Notes: generated by a model not told the origin, from the letters alone. A stretch of 62,327 nucleotides of DNA from JANXVR01 sp034667405 (GCA_034667405.1 JAXDJX010000015.1:1-62327), one strand, 5' to 3'; positions 7,025 through 15,839 are shown, counted from the first letter of the stretch. Numbers and translations are program-made.

Positions 7025-8099
7025 GGCACCATCCGGACGAGCCCGCGGGCTCGTCCGCTGGTGCCTCGTCGCCCTCGCCGCCGTTCTAGGAACCGCTCTG
7101 TCCTTCGGAGCCGCGGCTGCCACGCCGCAACCCACTCTCCGGGCCCCGTCCGCCGGCAGCATCGGTCTGCGGCTTGTCGACATCCCGGTCGACACGCACG
7201 GGGAGGACCGGGCCCTCCTCTACATCGTTGATCACCTGGCGCCAGGAACCGTGATCCACCGACGCATCGAGGTCTCGAACACCACCGGTTCCGCCGAACA
7301 CGTGGCGCTCTACGCCGCGGCCGCCTCGATCGACCACGGTGCATTCCTCATCGCAGACGGGCACACCCCCGACGAGCTCTCGACATGGACCTCGCTCGAC
7401 CGAAACGGGGTTAACGTGGCTGCCGGGGGACGATCGCTCGCCACGGTGCGGATCGCGGTTCCCGACGATGCCGCGCCAGGCGAGCGTTACGCCGTGATCT
7501 GGGCGGAGGTCCGCTCCGCTCCTCGAGGAAGCGATGCCGTCGTCCAGGTCAACCGGGTCGGTATCCGCATGTACCTCTCCGTCGGCTTCGGCAACCCGCC
7601 CGCCGAGGACTTCTCGATCGACTCTCTGACCGCGACCCGCTCATCGGAGGGTCTGCCTATGGTGCTGGCGAGCGTGCACAATACCGGTGGCCGGGCACTC
7701 GACATGCGGGGAACGCTGGAGCTGGAGCATGGTCCTGGGGGCCTGAGCGCCGGACCCTTCCCCGCGAACCTTGGGACAACCCTTGCGCCCGGCGACACGG
7801 GGACCGTTACGGTGCTGCTCGATGCTCAGGTCCCAGCCGGGCCGTGGGACGCGAGGATCGACCTGCGGAGCGGACTGCTCGACCGAACGGAGCGGGCGAC
7901 GATCACCTTCCCCGCTAAGGGAACAGTCACCGTCGCCACCGGGCACGGAGGGCTGTCGCCCTTCATCGCAGGAGCGGCGCTCCTTTTGGTGATGGTCGTG
8001 GTCGGTGCGACCTTGCTCATCGCGCGGCGTCGACGTGCGAGGCGGTCTGCCGAGCCAAGGCCACCGCGGGGTCTCCGAGCGCGTCCAGCAACGGCCTGA
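7020..8099 (+). CDS. Membrane-anchored DUF916-like (WxL partner) protein
   Basis: A 359-residue protein with an N-terminal hydrophobic signal (about residues 12-34), a large outside region and a C-terminal membrane helix followed by an Arg-rich tail (near the last 50 residues). The outside part contains RRIEVSNTTGSAEHVALYAA and a later NTGGRALDMRG-type Ig-like segment, as in DUF916 proteins of cell-surface WxL systems. The GTG at 7020 is the only in-frame start after the upstream stop, but it sits in a hairpin and lacks a good ribosome binding site, so the start is uncertain. Confidence 0.65.
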   Translation: MAAPSGRARGLVRWCLVALAAVLGTALSFGAAAATPQPTLRAPSAGSIGLRLVDIPVDTHGEDRALLYIVDHLAPGTVIHRRIEVSNTTGSAEHVALYAAAASIDHGAFLIADGHTPDELSTWTSLDRNGVNVAAGGRSLATVRIAVPDDAAPGERYAVIWAEVRSAPRGSDAVVQVNRVGIRMYLSVGFGNPPAEDFSIDSLTATRSSEGLPMVLASVHNTGGRALDMRGTLELEHGPGGLSAGPFPANLGTTLAPGDTGTVTVLLDAQVPAGPWDARIDLRSGLLDRTERATITFPAKGTVTVATGHGGLSPFIAGAALLLVMVVVGATLLIARRRRARRSAEPRPPRGLRARPATA

Positions 8100-8299
8100 C
8101 GGTCCGCGATGACGCGCCCGACCCGCGGGCCCATCACCTGATGGCCGAAGTGTTTCCGTTGCGGAGGGAGGCGAAGACTCTTCAGGCTCTGGTCTGACGC
8201 CCGTCTGGAAGGAACCACCACGCTCGCGATCTTCATGATGATGAACCCAGACTCCCTCGTCTTGAGCGAATCGTTCCTTGTGCCTGCTCTCTCCGGTGC

Positions 8300-9451
8300 C
8301 TAGCGAGGGATCGGGGTCGACGGTGACGCGTGCCCGGTCCGCATCGCCGGTCTGTCGAGCGAGAACAAGGAGAGATCGTCTCTGGCGACGTCGTCCGCGA
8401 CATCCGCGACGAGTTCCCCGAGCGCTGGGCCGAACTTGAACGCATGGCCCGAGCAGCCGCCTGCGACGACGATCGGGCCGCGGCGGTCGATCGCGAAGTC
8501 ACCGTCGGGCGTCATCGTCCACGGATGCCGCTGGGTCAGCGCGACGCGGGGTTCGACCAGAGGCATTCGCTCTCCGAGCCAGGCGAGGAGGCGCTCCTGC
8601 TCGACGAGATCGGGCGGCCACTCCGTGGTGTCGGGGAGCCATGGCTCCGAGGACCCCGCGTCGAACGCCACCTTGTAGCCGATGCCCGGGACCGGGTGGC
8701 CATAGACGCCGACGCCACCCTCCATCAGCCAGTCGGCGATGCCGGGACGGTCGACGAGTCGTGGCGCCTGGAGGAACGTCACCTGGGCTACCGCCGGCGC
8801 GAGCGGGAGGTCGATACCCACGGTTCGCAGCAGCTCGCCGGACCACGGTCCCGCGGCGATCACGACCCGGGCAGCGCGCAGCCTTCGCCGACCCGTCACC
8901 ACTTCCGCCGCATCAGGCGAAACCTCGATCGCGAGGCACCGCTCCGGCATGGCGAGCACGGCACCGGCCCCCGCAGCGGCGGCGGACAGCGCCTCCATCG
9001 CGGCGTCGGCGAGCACCGTGCCTCCTTCCGCGTGGAACAGGCCTCCCTCGCCGGCCCGCATCGCAAGTTCTGGGAAGCGCGTCCGCACGCCGGCCGCGTC
9101 GAGTTCGTCGAAGGGGACGTCGGCGGCGCGCATCGCCGCAGCCAGCGCGTCGAGCTTCGCGGTCGGTCCGAGGTCGACCTGGCCCGTGTCTACCAAAAGC
9201 CTGGCGTCCTGCGATGTTTCGAGGCGTCGCCATCCTTCGAACGCCTGCCGCGCGAGCCGCACGTACCGCACGTCGTCGTAGGCGACCCTGATGGAGCGCG
9301 ATGCGCCCGTCGAGGACGTGACCGGATGACCGCTCCCCCATCGGTCGATGCCCACGACGGCGTTCCCTCGGCGCGCGAGGGCTGCCGCTGTAGAGAGGCC
9401 GATGACCCCGAGGCCGATCACGACGACATCCGCCCGCTCTATGGTCGCCAC
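8300..9451 (-). CDS. FAD-dependent amine/amino-acid oxidase, sarcosine oxidase-like
   Basis: A 383-residue flavoprotein of the DAO/monomeric sarcosine oxidase family (usual length about 390). The dinucleotide-binding motif is VVVIGLGVIGLSTAAALARRG near the N-terminus. GASRSIR follows, the segment around the covalent-flavin region of this family, and VVAGGCSGHAFKFGPALGEL lies near the C-terminus. It would oxidise an N-methyl or secondary amine and release hydrogen peroxide; the substrate is unknown. The GTG at 9451 follows GGGAGG by 8 bases, and the longer open frame upstream overlaps the divergent gene and is not protein-like. Confidence 0.8.
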   Translation of the reverse strand: MATIERADVVVIGLGVIGLSTAAALARRGNAVVGIDRWGSGHPVTSSTGASRSIRVAYDDVRYVRLARQAFEGWRRLETSQDARLLVDTGQVDLGPTAKLDALAAAMRAADVPFDELDAAGVRTRFPELAMRAGEGGLFHAEGGTVLADAAMEALSAAAAGAGAVLAMPERCLAIEVSPDAAEVVTGRRRLRAARVVIAAGPWSGELLRTVGIDLPLAPAVAQVTFLQAPRLVDRPGIADWLMEGGVGVYGHPVPGIGYKVAFDAGSSEPWLPDTTEWPPDLVEQERLLAWLGERMPLVEPRVALTQRHPWTMTPDGDFAIDRRGPIVVAGGCSGHAFKFGPALGELVADVADDVARDDLSLFSLDRPAMRTGHASPSTPIPR

Positions 9452-9484
9452 GCGAAGAGCCTCCCATGCGGGACGGTTGACCGG

Positions 9485-9490
9485 TAGGCT
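9485..9490 (+). promoter_or_regulatory. Candidate -10 box for a leaderless start
   Basis: TAGGCT ends 6 bases before the ATG at 9497, with no ribosome binding site. This fits a leaderless transcript within the short divergent gap. No clear -35 box was seen. Confidence 0.35.
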
Positions 9491-9496
9491 CGTCGG

Positions 9497-10543
9497 ATGC
9501 GGATGGTTCGTTCTCGAGGCACGCCGTTCGAACGTGGACGCATCGTGGGAGCCGGGCTCAGCGATGAGATCAATCGGTCGGTCGCGTTCACGATGTCCTG
9601 GGCGGAGAACCTTGGCGCCGGCCGCTCTCGCCTGCAGGAACTGCTTGCTCCGTACGACCGGGCGAGTTCCGCCGTCGTGCCCGACCTCGTGCAGCTTCTG
9701 GACGGCATGGCGGTGGGTTCGGACGTGGATCCCGTCGCTCTGCGGGCGACCAATGCCTTCGAAGAGCTGTACGGGGTTCTCGATCCCGACGCGATGGCCG
9801 CACCGCTCGAGCGGTGCACCGACGTGCTCCTGCGCGGTACCGACGGGCCGATCCTGGTGCATCAGGAGCAGTGGTACGCCGGCGACGCCGACGCCGTCGC
9901 GATGGTGATCGACCAGCCCGACGAGGGCGTCGCCGTCATCTCTCCCGTTGTCGCGTCCGGATTACCGCTGGTCGGCATGAACGCGACGGGAACGGCCCTG
10001 GGCGCGATGTCGTTGACCGCGAAGGACGAGCGGTCGGGCGTCCCTCGGATGTTCGTCGCCCGCCGAGCGATCGAGGCTGGCAACCGAGATGCCGCTTGGC
10101 AGACGGTGACGATGCCCGAACGGGCGGGGGGCTACACGTGGTGTTACGCATTCGCCGACGGCGCCACCGCGATGTTTGAGACGACCGCGACAACCGCCGC
10201 AGACCTGCAGAGCGCCACGCATACGAACCACGCGCTCGACGAAGCGGTGGCCGCCGTCTGCCCGGCGAGTTCCGAAGGATCGGCGAGCCGGCTCTCACGC
10301 ATCCGCGCGCTCACCTCGGCTCACGAAACGTGGACGGTGCCCGAGGCCTGCGGACTACTGGGCGACCACGGCGCCGACGGACAGGACATCTGCGTGCATC
10401 CCGATCCCGCCGAAGGCCCGGAGGCGAGCGCGATCATGTTCGGCATGGTTGCCGATGTCGCCACGCGCACCCTGTGGGTCGCGCCGGGCAACCCGTGCCA
10501 GAACGAGTTCGAGCCCTACCCCTTGGACGAACTGCTCGCTTAG
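9497..10543 (+). CDS. Peptidase C45 / acyl-transferase family protein
   Basis: A 348-residue protein resembling the C45 family (acyl-CoA:6-aminopenicillanic acid acyltransferase type), Ntn hydrolases that cleave themselves before an N-terminal cysteine. ERCTDVLL places a candidate nucleophile at Cys107 followed by Thr, as in the family GCT site. GPILVHQEQW then matches the conserved segment where most members have NxDW, and further family-like blocks follow (TNHAL). In vivo it may hydrolyse or transfer an acyl amide. It is divergent from the amine oxidase across 45 bases, so the two may act on related N-acyl or N-methyl compounds. Confidence 0.7.
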   Translation: MRMVRSRGTPFERGRIVGAGLSDEINRSVAFTMSWAENLGAGRSRLQELLAPYDRASSAVVPDLVQLLDGMAVGSDVDPVALRATNAFEELYGVLDPDAMAAPLERCTDVLLRGTDGPILVHQEQWYAGDADAVAMVIDQPDEGVAVISPVVASGLPLVGMNATGTALGAMSLTAKDERSGVPRMFVARRAIEAGNRDAAWQTVTMPERAGGYTWCYAFADGATAMFETTATTAADLQSATHTNHALDEAVAAVCPASSEGSASRLSRIRALTSAHETWTVPEACGLLGDHGADGQDICVHPDPAEGPEASAIMFGMVADVATRTLWVAPGNPCQNEFEPYPLDELLA

Positions 10544-10546
10544 GGC

Positions 10547-10771
10547 TCAGGGCAGGTCAACCGGTGCTGTCACGGGCGTGTGATAGGCGTGTCGGCTCAC
10601 GAGTGCGGACCGCTTCGAGCGTGGCACGTGAGGGACGTGCGTTCTAGGACGTGCGATCCTTACTAGTGCCTCCAGGTGGAGCGGACAGAGATCTAGTTCC
10701 CATTCCCGTCCCTCGGCCACAACCGTAACGGTCGTTGTCCTTGCTCTCCCGCAACGCGAACACCTGTCCAT
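10547..10771 (-). CDS. Small CxxC/CxxH zinc-ribbon protein
   Basis: A 74-residue protein with CSRCG near the start and LDLCPLHLEAL about 25 residues later, giving four likely zinc ligands (Cys, Cys, Cys, His). The C-terminal 30 residues are basic and Ser/His-rich. It is a paralogue of the divergent gene starting at 10896, with the same ligand spacing and the same DLCxxHLxxL segment. GGGAAG and an upstream G-rich run lie before the ATG. It may bind nucleic acid or protein; the function is not known. It ends 3 bases from the convergent C45 gene. Confidence 0.65.
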   Translation of the reverse strand: MDRCSRCGRARTTTVTVVAEGREWELDLCPLHLEALVRIARPRTHVPHVPRSKRSALVSRHAYHTPVTAPVDLP

Positions 10772-10895
10772 CTTCCCGGCCCCCTCTTTCTCGTTTCTCT
10801 ACAGCTCATTGCCTTTGGGGGCACAGGCGGTTCACGCGATATATCTGCGTCCGTTCGCCTATCCTGGGCTTCCACCAAGGAGAAGGGGTCAGCAG

Positions 10896-11189
10896 ATGAG
10901 CGAAGCACTCGTGTTGGTATGCGATCGATGTGGACAACCTGCGGTTGAAACCGTGTCCCTGCGAGCTAGCGGCGCGAATCTGGTGATCGACCTCTGTCGC
11001 GAGCATCTCAGTGAGCTCCTCGCCGGTGCCAGGACCCCGAAGCGTGGGCGGAAACCTGCCACCGTGACACTCACCGCAACCCCGAAGGGACGTGGCCGTC
11101 CGCGGAAGACCACAGCGAAAACAACCCGCAAGAAGACGACCGCTCGACGCAAGCCCGCTCCCCGGCGTAAGGCGACCGCAAAGAAGTAG
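10896..11189 (+). CDS. Zinc-ribbon protein with AT-hook/histone-like tail
   Basis: A 97-residue protein. Residues 8-45 form a small CxxC...CxxH module (CDRCGQ, then DLCREHLSELL). The rest is a very basic tail with the AT-hook core RGRPRKT and repeated Lys/Arg/Ala/Pro/Thr stretches like histone H1 tails. This combination suggests a nucleoid-associated or regulatory DNA-binding protein. AAGGAGAAGG directly before the ATG fixes this start against a longer frame. It is divergent from its paralogue at 10771. The DNA-binding role is inferred from the tail. Confidence 0.75.
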   Translation: MSEALVLVCDRCGQPAVETVSLRASGANLVIDLCREHLSELLAGARTPKRGRKPATVTLTATPKGRGRPRKTTAKTTRKKTTARRKPAPRRKATAKK

Positions 11190-11209
11190 AGCTCCTGAAG
11201 GGCCTTTCG

Positions 11210-12301
11210 CTAGTGCGCCCAAACGAACGAGTAGGTGAACGCCGGGCGCACCAGGGACGTTCCGGTCTCGGCCGAGCGCGTGTTCGTCGGACTTGCGATC
11301 ACCGTGACGTCTTCGAGCTTGGAAGAGGCGAACGCAACGTCGAGGAGGTCGTCTCGGGCCTGCGTGTTGCCGAACGTGAGGATACGTCCATCCTCGCTCA
11401 CGGCGAGACCCGTTCCGTCCGGCAGCAGGATCCCTCGACGGTCGAGCCATGGTTCTTGCCTCGTCCACATCCGGACCGGACGTGGATGCGAAAGAGCGAC
11501 CCGGATGAACCATCCGTCGGGGAAACCCGGAGCTCCAGAGACGATTGCAGGCGATCGCAGCAGCCGCAGGATCTGTTCGCGTTCGGATTCATCCGTCCCG
11601 TCGTCGCACAAGACCCAATCCCCGACGGGCATGAATACTTCCGGACCGGCGTGGGGTCCTCGCATCCGGATGAACCCGCACGGCGAGACACTCACACTCA
11701 CCAGATCGGCGCCATCTCGGCGGAAGGCGATCGACGCTTGCACTCCGCCCCGTAACCACAGCGGCGCGACGATGATGCCGCCGGGTGCGAGTTGGCCGAT
11801 CCATGCAGGAGACAGATCCCACACGCCGACGGTCACCTCGACACGGTCGTACGGAGCGTCCGCAGGGAATCCAGACCAGCCATCTGCAACGGTGGCGTGG
11901 ATGTTCGACACGCCTGCAGCGCGAAGATGTTGTTGCGCGGCGGCCACGAGGTCCTCATCGATGTCCAGCGTCCGTACCCGCCCGCCATCACCGACGATGA
12001 CTCCCAGGAGCGCGGCGTTGTAGCCGCTCCCGGTTCCGATCTCCAGAACCGATGCACCACCGGCAAGGGAAAGCTGCTCGAGCATGGTCGCCATCATGGT
12101 GGGTTGGCTCGACGAACTCGTCGGGAGCCCGTCCTCCCCGTGCTGGATCGAGATCGCGTCGTCGCGGTAGACGATCGCTGGTTCAACGCCGGGCAGGAAC
12201 AGCTGTCGTGGGATCGACCGGAATGCGGCTTCGATCCGAGGATCCTTGATCGAGCCGACACGCAGGAGCTCATCCACCATCAGCGCATTGCGCCTATCCA
12301 C
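11210..12301 (-). CDS. pcm: Protein-L-isoaspartate O-methyltransferase with C-terminal extension
   Basis: About 363 residues, longer than the usual ~210 of the family. The N-terminal part is a standard PCMT: RQLFLPGVE, the substrate loop SSSQPTMMATML, then the SAM-binding motif VLEIGTGSGYNAALL and LDIDEDLV. It methylates isoaspartyl residues in damaged proteins. The C-terminal ~170 residues are an added domain seen in some actinobacterial members, of unknown role. The GTG at 12301 was preferred because GGGGGA lies 10 bases upstream; a TTG at 12322 or ATG at 12280 is possible. Confidence 0.8.
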   Translation of the reverse strand: MDRRNALMVDELLRVGSIKDPRIEAAFRSIPRQLFLPGVEPAIVYRDDAISIQHGEDGLPTSSSSQPTMMATMLEQLSLAGGASVLEIGTGSGYNAALLGVIVGDGGRVRTLDIDEDLVAAAQQHLRAAGVSNIHATVADGWSGFPADAPYDRVEVTVGVWDLSPAWIGQLAPGGIIVAPLWLRGGVQASIAFRRDGADLVSVSVSPCGFIRMRGPHAGPEVFMPVGDWVLCDDGTDESEREQILRLLRSPAIVSGAPGFPDGWFIRVALSHPRPVRMWTRQEPWLDRRGILLPDGTGLAVSEDGRILTFGNTQARDDLLDVAFASSKLEDVTVIASPTNTRSAETGTSLVRPAFTYSFVWAH

Positions 12302-12510
12302 GACTCGAGTATCCCCCGCCAACTGACGAACGGGGCATCGGCCCCGTCGTTACGAGCACTGCGTGGACGCCGAGTGATCTATCGCGGTTGCCAGTTGGGT
12401 TCGAGTAAACATTCGTCGGGTGTGCTGTGGTGACGGCGCAGCCTCATTGTTCGGGGCGGATCCAAGAAGTTGGGTCGGTGGGGGCTCATTAAGGCCTCGG
12501 CCAGCAGCGC

Positions 12511-12540
12511 TTGACATCTGCCAACGCCTGGGCCGAGGAT
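12511..12540 (+). promoter_or_regulatory. Candidate promoter of the STAS-PAS gene
   Basis: A perfect -35 TTGACA (12511-12516) is followed 18 bases later by GAGGAT (12535-12540), a weak -10. The predicted transcript would start about 20 bases before the ATG and include the GGAGGG ribosome binding site. Confidence 0.4.
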
Positions 12541-12568
12541 TCGGCCGACACTCTCTCGGAGGGACAAG

Positions 12569-13351
12569 ATGTCGCTACCGGATCAGACGCAGTTCGCCGC
12601 AACACAGATTCCAAGCATCCGAGTCGTCGGGGAGCTGGATATCACCGGGGCCGACGAACTCGCCGGGCTCGTTGCTGCCTCGCTGACAGGCAACCCGCCG
12701 CTGTTGATCGACCTCACTGACGTCTCGTTCGTGGATATGTCCGGGTGGAGGGCCATCTGGGACACCGTTCGCCAGATCGAGACCAGTGAGGTATGCGCAG
12801 TCGTGCTCACCTCCCCCGCCGTCATCCGCCTTCTGCGCCACCTGCCCATGGAGCAGGAAGCGCGGATACGCATCATCGAACCACCGAGATCCGAGTCGCA
12901 ACGGGCGCAGGCCACGCTTGAGACGGTCCAGTGGTGGCGCTCAGTGATGTTCGACCAGATGGGTGATGCCGTACTGGTTGCCGATGAGACCATGCGTTAT
13001 CTGGACGCGAACGCCCCTGCCGTTGCGCTCTTGGGTTGGAGTGCAGAGGACCTGCGGGAGCGAACCGTCGCCGACGTCGTGGCGGCCCAGCGGGCGTGGA
13101 CGGAGGGCGAATACGAACGATTCGTCCGCGACGGGCGCTGGCGAGGAGAGGTTCTCCTCCGTACGAAGAACGGCACGGTAAGCGCAGATGCGAACGCGAG
13201 CAGGGTTGTCGGCCCGGACGGTAGGAGAGTGTTCATCTCGCTGATACGACAGCACGCCTTCGCGGAGACAGTGGACGCAACGGACGAGGAGTCGCAGCCG
13301 ACCGCCGAGGGTCGCGCTACGCCGAAACGGACGGGTTCGGCGCACCGGTAG
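12569..13351 (+). CDS. STAS-PAS protein, stress-signalling antagonist-like
   Basis: A 260-residue protein. Residues 1-105 are a STAS domain with VVGELDITGADEL and DLTDVSFVDMSGW, where Ser58 is the position phosphorylated in anti-sigma antagonists. Residues about 120-230 are a PAS domain (DAVLVADETMRYLDANAPA, then RVVGPDGRRVF). The last 30 are disordered. The fusion suggests a partner-switching antagonist whose activity is set by a PAS ligand. GGAGGGACAAG precedes the ATG. The RsbW-like proteins elsewhere in the window are possible partners. Confidence 0.8.
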   Translation: MSLPDQTQFAATQIPSIRVVGELDITGADELAGLVAASLTGNPPLLIDLTDVSFVDMSGWRAIWDTVRQIETSEVCAVVLTSPAVIRLLRHLPMEQEARIRIIEPPRSESQRAQATLETVQWWRSVMFDQMGDAVLVADETMRYLDANAPAVALLGWSAEDLRERTVADVVAAQRAWTEGEYERFVRDGRWRGEVLLRTKNGTVSADANASRVVGPDGRRVFISLIRQHAFAETVDATDEESQPTAEGRATPKRTGSAHR

Positions 13352-13372
13352 GTCACCGTCTAGGCGGACCCG

Positions 13373-13747
13373 TCAGCGGACCTCATCCGCGCCATGCGCC
13401 TCATCGTCATGGCCGGCGATCGGGAGGTATCGGAACCGGGGGCCTGAGCGCGAAGACCTACCAACTTGGGACGAGGACCCTGGAGGCTGGATGGCCGCTT
13501 GGGGGGACTCCTCATCCGGGGCGCGCAGCAGCTCCGGCCCATCAGCGGCGAACGGGCCGCGGGCTCCCGGCAACCACGGGCTATCGAGCCCGACCCGCTG
13601 CACGTCCGCGATCTCCGCAACCGCCACTCGGCGCGTCTCCTCCCCACCGACGAGGAACACGACGTCGAAGAGGTCATGGGCGTACGTGTCGGCGAACACC
13701 CTGTCCTCCAACCGTTCACCGGTGAATCGCACCAGGTATTCGTTCAT
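13373..13747 (-). CDS. Hypothetical protein
   Basis: A 124-residue protein. The first 55 residues look folded (MNEYLVRFTGERLEDRVFA, then DLFDVVFLVGGEE and RRVAVAEIADVQRV), and the C-terminal half is Pro/Gly/Ser-rich and probably disordered. The N-terminal part could be a small beta-rich domain. No family is recognised. A GAGAG run lies close to the ATG. It converges with the STAS-PAS gene. Confidence 0.55.
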   Translation of the reverse strand: MNEYLVRFTGERLEDRVFADTYAHDLFDVVFLVGGEETRRVAVAEIADVQRVGLDSPWLPGARGPFAADGPELLRAPDEESPQAAIQPPGSSSQVGRSSRSGPRFRYLPIAGHDDEAHGADEVR

Positions 13748-13822
13748 CGCGGCTCTCGTCTACCCACTAGGGCCCAAGACAAACGTCCACTGAGCAAGGA
13801 GAACCGCGTCTCGGATAGGGGG

Positions 13823-14722
13823 TCAGAAGTCGAGGAGCACTGCCGGCACCTCGTCCGCGATCTCGCGAGCGAGGAAGCCGATGCGTCGGGTCGACGAAAG
13901 CCGGGACCCGGCGGTGAGGTGGAGGAACGTGCCCCAGCAGGTTGCCTGAAGGGGGTCTGAGCAACGCGCCGCAGCACCCGCGATGAGGCCCGCCAACACG
14001 TCTCCGGATCCCGCTGTCCCAAGCCCCGGAACCGCTTCGTCGGTCGTGTAGATCGTGCCATCGGGCGCCGCCACGATCCCTTCGGAAGTCGCAACCGCCT
14101 CGTATCGTTCGGCGACCTCGCTCAACCGCTGTTGGACAGCCTCTCCACCAGTCCCATCGGGAAGAAGACCCTCCAGTTCGTGCTCGTTTGGAGTAAGGAT
14201 CAGCCTACCGCCGAGCAGGTTGACCGCGGTGGCATGAACGGCCGGCAACGCGCTGAGCGCGAGCGCATCGACGATCACCACCGCCTGGGTGCCCACCGCA
14301 GGAAAGAGGCCGGCCACCAGTTCACCGATACCTTCCACATCCTCCAAGCCAGGTCCAATGAGGACGGCGTCAGCCTCGGCGACTCGCTGCTTGAGGCGGC
14401 CGATGGCGGCATGGGGATCGAGCGCCCCCATCTCCGTTGCCGGGATGCCTTCTATGAGAGCCTCGGGGAGCGCCATCGCGAACGACGGCGCCACGGTGTC
14501 GACGGTCGCCACCTGCACCCGCCCGGCTCCGATCCGCAGGATGGCACTGGCCGAAAGGAGTGCGGCTCCAGCGGTCCTCGTCGATCCACCGATCACCAGG
14601 ACCGTTCCACGATCGAGCTTGTCCGCTCGGGGGTCCAGGGGCAACAGCCAGTCCTTCATCAGACCCGCATCCAGCCGGGTGGCCTCGCTCTTCGTTGCCC
14701 TATCGAGACGCGATGCGCACAT
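13823..14722 (-). CDS. nnrD: ADP-dependent NAD(P)H-hydrate dehydratase
   Basis: A 299-residue protein of the YjeF C-terminal (ribokinase-like) family that repairs NAD(P)HX, the damaged hydrated cofactor, at the expense of ADP. Visible motifs are VLVIGGSTRTAGAALLSASA, IGPGLEDVEG, LTPNEHELEGLL and the catalytic region GLGTAGSGDVLAGLIAGA. The epimerase half found in fused homologues is absent. GGAGGAAG six bases before the ATG fixes a start that overlaps the histidine phosphatase gene by 23 bases, so the two are co-translated. Confidence 0.85.
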   Translation of the reverse strand: MCASRLDRATKSEATRLDAGLMKDWLLPLDPRADKLDRGTVLVIGGSTRTAGAALLSASAILRIGAGRVQVATVDTVAPSFAMALPEALIEGIPATEMGALDPHAAIGRLKQRVAEADAVLIGPGLEDVEGIGELVAGLFPAVGTQAVVIVDALALSALPAVHATAVNLLGGRLILTPNEHELEGLLPDGTGGEAVQQRLSEVAERYEAVATSEGIVAAPDGTIYTTDEAVPGLGTAGSGDVLAGLIAGAAARCSDPLQATCWGTFLHLTAGSRLSSTRRIGFLAREIADEVPAVLLDF

Positions 14723-15452
14723 CGGCTTCCTCCGTCACCGGGGTATCGCCCTTTTGGAGCGGCAGTGTCCATTGCACGACCTCCGGATGGAGTTGCCCGT
14801 CGTGCTGCTCATATGTCGTGAGGGAGCAGTTGCCGATGGCTTGGCTCCGGCTGAGCGCCAAGGCCTGGTGCTCATCCAATCGCTCGAGGAGATATCGGAA
14901 GACGATGATCACTACCTCGTGGGTGACCAGTATCACGCGCGCCCCCGCGTATTCCCTCGCGATGGAGTCCCGCGCAGACCGACAGCGGAGCGCAACGTCG
15001 GCCCAACTTTCCCCACCGGGCGGGCGATAGTAGAACTTGCCCAACCGGTCGCGACGGGCTGCCTCCGCCGGGTACCGGCTCCTGAAACCTCGCAGTGTCA
15101 GCATGTCCATCGCGCCCAGGTCTCGCTCTCGAAGGCGTTCGTCCGCGTGGATCTCCGCGGCGATCCCTGACGCATCGACGATCGATGCCGCGGTATCGAT
15201 CGCACGCCGGTACGGAGACGCCACGACCACCGACGGCTGGTGGTTCGCGGGTACTTCGCGAAGCCAGTGTCCGAACGCCTGAGCTTGCCGCGCCCCGAGG
15301 TTGGAGAGACCCACGTCCATATCCCGGAGTGGGATGTCCAGCTCCTCAGCGCGGGCGTCGGCGTGGGCTGCATCCCGGATGACGTTGCCCTCGCTCTGGC
15401 CGTGGCGAAGCAACCACAGGGACGCCACATCTGCGGCGTTGTCGGGCTTCAC
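14700..15452 (-). CDS. Histidine phosphatase family protein
   Basis: A 250-residue phosphoglycerate-mutase-like protein. The catalytic LLRHGQSEGN motif puts the phosphorylated histidine at residue 17. The remaining active-site parts are SPYRRAIDTA, ERLRERDLG and VTHEVV. Members are phosphatases or mutases with varied substrates, so the substrate cannot be named. The GTG start is preceded by GGGGAGG. It overlaps and precedes the NAD(P)HX dehydratase gene. Confidence 0.8.
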   Translation of the reverse strand: MKPDNAADVASLWLLRHGQSEGNVIRDAAHADARAEELDIPLRDMDVGLSNLGARQAQAFGHWLREVPANHQPSVVVASPYRRAIDTAASIVDASGIAAEIHADERLRERDLGAMDMLTLRGFRSRYPAEAARRDRLGKFYYRPPGGESWADVALRCRSARDSIAREYAGARVILVTHEVVIIVFRYLLERLDEHQALALSRSQAIGNCSLTTYEQHDGQLHPEVVQWTLPLQKGDTPVTEEADVRIASR

Positions 15453-15604
15453 GGTTCCTCCCCATCGATTGGCCTCGGTCTACCCAGGGCGTCGCCGGAG
15501 AAAACCGTTCTCCTGCCTGGGGCATGGCTTGCATGCCGCCGTTTACCTGGCGGACACCTGGGGTAGGCGTCTCGCGGAATCCATTTCGGGGTTGGGAGGC
15601 AATG

Positions 15605-15826
15605 ATGAGTGAAGTAGGAACGGACCCGGGCGTCGCCGAAGAAGTCGAACTCACGGAGGCCGGAGCCGTACGAGCGGAGGCCCGCAAGGTGGCTGAAACG
15701 GCCGACCGGATCGCGAACGGGGGAACCCCCGAAGAGGCCGATTCCGAGCGCGTGGTAGCTGGAATGATCCGACAATTGGCTGACCAGATCGACCGCTTGG
15801 CCGCACTGCTCGATGTCGCGCCTTAG
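15605..15826 (+). CDS. Small helical hypothetical protein
   Basis: A 73-residue acidic protein predicted to be mostly helical (GAVRAEARKVAETADRIA, then GMIRQLADQIDRLAALL). Of two adjacent ATG codons the second has the better spacing from GGAGG. No family is recognised. It lies divergently from the histidine phosphatase gene, in a gap with several short inverted repeats. Confidence 0.55.
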   Translation: MSEVGTDPGVAEEVELTEAGAVRAEARKVAETADRIANGGTPEEADSERVVAGMIRQLADQIDRLAALLDVAP

Positions 15827-15839
15827 TTGCGTCGGGGTG

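Noticed and set aside
8100..8299. Possible gene between the DUF916-like gene and the oxidase
   Set aside because: Only short Ser/Arg-rich frames; no ribosome binding site or conserved pattern.
9452..9862. Longer N-terminus of the amine oxidase
   Set aside because: Overlaps the divergent C45 gene and precedes a good GGGAGG-GTG start.
12390..12402. tRNA T-loop-like GGTTCGAGT
   Set aside because: No acceptor, D or anticodon stem around it.
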